Both the position numbers and the translations under genes were made by a program. From the NCBI GenBank assembly GCA_964247055.1, contig OZ176053.1, forward strand, positions 7,626,001 through 7,690,000: a stretch of DNA of 64,000 bases, in the 5' to 3' direction. This DNA comes from Paragordius varius. Its lineage: Eukaryota; Nematomorpha. Below the pieces are notes generated by a model, which saw nothing but the letters and a program-made list of their open reading frames with translations, searched no databases and was not told where the DNA came from. This document shows positions 62,202 through 64,000 of the stretch, one piece after another (positions within the stretch are counted from its first letter, which is position 1; the number at the start of each line of letters is the position of its first letter).

Positions 62202-63052
62202 TTATTGAATTTTGGTATCTTTGCTTTCGCTATCGAGCACGACTGATTTGTGATGCGCATCCTCGGGATTAAGAATAAAGGCCCGACCTTCCCTCTGGGC
62301 TTCCCTAATGGGATCATGGGAAACGTGATCCACCTTGTATACTTTGTAGGCATGATAAAATGCCAAAGCTGATATACTTCCTACCGCAATCGTTTGTACT
62401 AAAACCTGTGTCGTGCACGGAAAAAAAATAAATTGCGTTGCAGTGCTTCAATTTTTACATTAAACATGCAAAAAATTTGATAGGAAAGCTTTTAAATTTA
62501 GTAAATATTTATATTCTCATGCAATTTATTATAAACATATGAAGTGCAGATATATAAAACAAGAAAAAATATAGATGTGAAGAAACAAATTCAAAATTGT
62601 AAAAAGGATATATACCCGAAGTTGGACAAAGTAGGAAGAAGCCGATACAGTTTTGGGCATTTGTTTAAATTTATATATTCCGAAAGCAGTAACTCCAAAC
62701 AGTCCGGCGATACCTTAAAAATATATATAACGATTAAACCTAATCCTACGATAGGGGCTTCACCAAATTTTCTTCGGGTTCTCTCAAAAGGTGATTCACT
62801 TCTATAACGATAATCATCTAAAGCAGGATGGGATGGTATATCCCCCAACCGATATTTCGGATAAATTGTTGGATGAGAGGGTGGTTTGTGAATTTGATAA
62901 CCTAACGGTTTGCTTTCCTCCTCCGGCGTACGTGGTTCAGTCATATATTGAGGTTTAATACCATGATCATGCTTTATAGGTTCATCATTAATCCCAACAA
63001 GAGGTTCATTATCTTTTGGATTGATTCCAGTAAATGATTTTCGACCGCTCAT
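62202..63052 (-). CDS. HIG1-domain mitochondrial protein, 204 aa, 3 exons
   Basis: HIG1 (hypoxia-induced gene 1) domain proteins sit in the inner mitochondrial membrane and support cytochrome c oxidase and supercomplex assembly (yeast Rcf1 relatives). Exons 62740-63052, 62616-62713 and 62202-62405 close in phase; intron 1 is only 26 nt (62714-62739). The first ~85 residues are a hydrophilic Pro-rich extension, longer than in most HIGD1/HIGD2 proteins. The domain follows: SPFERTRRKFGEAPIVGLG and IAGLFGVTAFGIYKFKQMPK (first membrane helix), the basic connector SSYFVQLRV, then LVQTIAVGSISALAFYHAYK (second helix). A charged tail follows (DHVSHDPIREAQREGRAF, ending DTKIQ). The start is MSGRKSF, 30 bp from the divergent YARS2 start. 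Exact HIGD1 or HIGD2 subtype is not assigned. Confidence 0.85.
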
Positions 63053-63082
63053 GTTAAGATTTTACCATATGGAAAACCTTTT
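63053..63082. promoter_or_regulatory. 30-bp gap between divergent HIG1 and YARS2 start codons
   Basis: The two predicted start codons are 30 bp apart. Core promoters and leaders must therefore overlap the opposite gene, or transcription of at least one gene must start upstream with an unseen leader exon or trans-splicing. Confidence 0.4.
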
Positions 63083-64000
63083 ATGCATATATTTTTAAAT
63101 TTGTATCACATTGGAGCTAGAGTATTTAAATTTAAGTTATCAACTATCAGCACTGTTATACAAGAATTGTCTGAAAGACAATTAATTAAACAAATACTAC
63201 CCCCATTAGAGTAATTATTTAATAATTTAAGTTATTCCAATATATTAGAAAAAAGCGATGCTCAAGTATATACAGGCATAGATCCGACGGCTGATAGTTT
63301 ACATGTAGGGCATCTTTTGATATTGTGCAATCTTTTTCGGTGGTGTATGCTAGGATCAAAGGCTATTATAGTGGTTTATCCTTATTTTATTTTAGTTAGG
63401 TGGTTCCACTGCTAAAGTCGGTGACCCTACTGGACAAATCACCTCTCGAGTTGCTTTGAATAATAATATAATAACTCACAATGTAAACAATCTAAGAAAA
63501 CAAATTATGTATATTGTCAAAAATTTTGATACGCTTGATCATAACAAATTACGGTACTGTATATGAAATTAGTTTAGAATTCTTAATAATGAGGATTGGT
63601 ACAATGAAATGCATTTGTTAGAATATGTATCAGAGGTTTCCCCTCATTTTCAATTGGGTACAATGCTAAGAAAAGATTCGTATAAAATATAAATATTTAT
63701 CCATAGTGTAAGATCTAGGCTCAAAAATGATCACAACCCAAACTCTAGTATGACTTTGAAAGAATTTTTGTATCAAACATTCCAGGCTTATGATTGGTAC
63801 CATTTATACAAGACGTACAATTGTTGTATTCAAGTATTTTTTATTAAACATAAGATAGGTGGTTCTGATCAAATGGGAAACATGGAGGCCGGCTACGAAT
63901 TTATAAAAAAGAAAACTGGCAACATAGTTCATTGTTTGACATTTAATTTTTTTTTAATTATTATTTTTTAATAATATATCATTTTTTGAATATTTTGATT
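63083..64000 (+). CDS. YARS2: Mitochondrial tyrosyl-tRNA synthetase, N-terminal part, cut by the window edge
   Basis: Class I synthetase that charges mitochondrial tRNA-Tyr. Exons 63083-63210, 63232-63373, 63396-63553, 63578-63679, 63707-63833 and 63855-63933 join in phase; the introns between them are 21, 22, 24, 27 and 21 nt. The last visible donor (CATT/GTTTGA) opens an intron running past the edge. The start MHIFLNLYHIGARVFKFK is basic and hydrophobic, as expected of a mitochondrial presequence; another ATG at 63069 is out of frame. Motifs match bacterial-type TyrRS: QVYTGIDPTADSLHVGHLL with the HIGH-type HVGH signature, LGGSTAKVGDPTGQ, HFQLGTMLRKDSVRSRL, LYQTFQAYDWYHLYKTYNC and IGGSDQMGNMEAGYEFI. 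The KMSKS loop and tRNA-binding part lie outside the window. Confidence 0.93.

Overview
The window looks like nuclear DNA of an animal: very A+T-rich (roughly three quarters by eye), spliceosomal introns, standard stop codons, and metazoan gene families (melanotransferrin-type transferrin, SLC4 bicarbonate transporters, an acylated neuroglobin/globin X-type globin, antiquitin, mitochondrial TyrRS, HIG1 protein). Splice models were built by hand. Reading phase closes across every predicted exon of the complete gene models, which is the main internal support for them.

Layout. 1.0-7.1 kb (+): transferrin-like gene, 11 exons, 789 aa, C-terminal membrane anchor, most iron ligands missing. 7.3-19.8 kb (-): SLC4 gene A, 23 exons, 1464 aa. 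19.9-20.6 kb (+): small unrecognised two-exon gene sharing a 104-bp promoter region with gene A. 22.4-38.4 kb (+): SLC4 gene B, 28 exons, 2137 aa, a divergently oriented paralogue of gene A with very large insertions. 39.6-41.5 kb (+): globin with an MGC acylation start. 42.2-43.4 kb (-): 3' part of a single-pass membrane protein of unknown family. 44.2-52.2 kb: transposon-rich block with a Tc1/mariner element (TA-flanked, about 170-bp inverted repeats), a decayed BED/hAT relic and an RTE-like LINE with one uninterrupted 974-aa frame. 54.6-61.5 kb (+): ALDH7A1, 14 exons, 538 aa. 62.2-63.05 kb (-): HIG1-domain gene. 63.08 kb to the edge (+): YARS2, 5' part only. The last two genes start only 30 bp apart.

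The most striking signal is a class of ultra-short introns of 21-27 nt (five in YARS2, five in the 5' half of ALDH7A1, one in the HIG1 gene), coexisting with introns of hundreds to over a thousand bases. The Tc1/mariner transposase carries three similar introns (22, 24 and 31 nt). Introns this short in an animal recall dicyemid mesozoans, but I cannot assign the species from sequence alone. Many long introns hold short non-autonomous elements: two families ending in ATACCATTT with 20-21 bp subterminal repeats, a TTAA-flanked family clustered at ALDH7A1, hAT-like elements and long-armed foldback elements.

Functionally the genes are a mixed housekeeping and transport set (acid-base transport, haem protein, lysine catabolism, mitochondrial translation and respiration). 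I see no operon-like pathway. Close divergent pairs (SLC4 A with the small gene; HIG1 with YARS2) probably share promoters.
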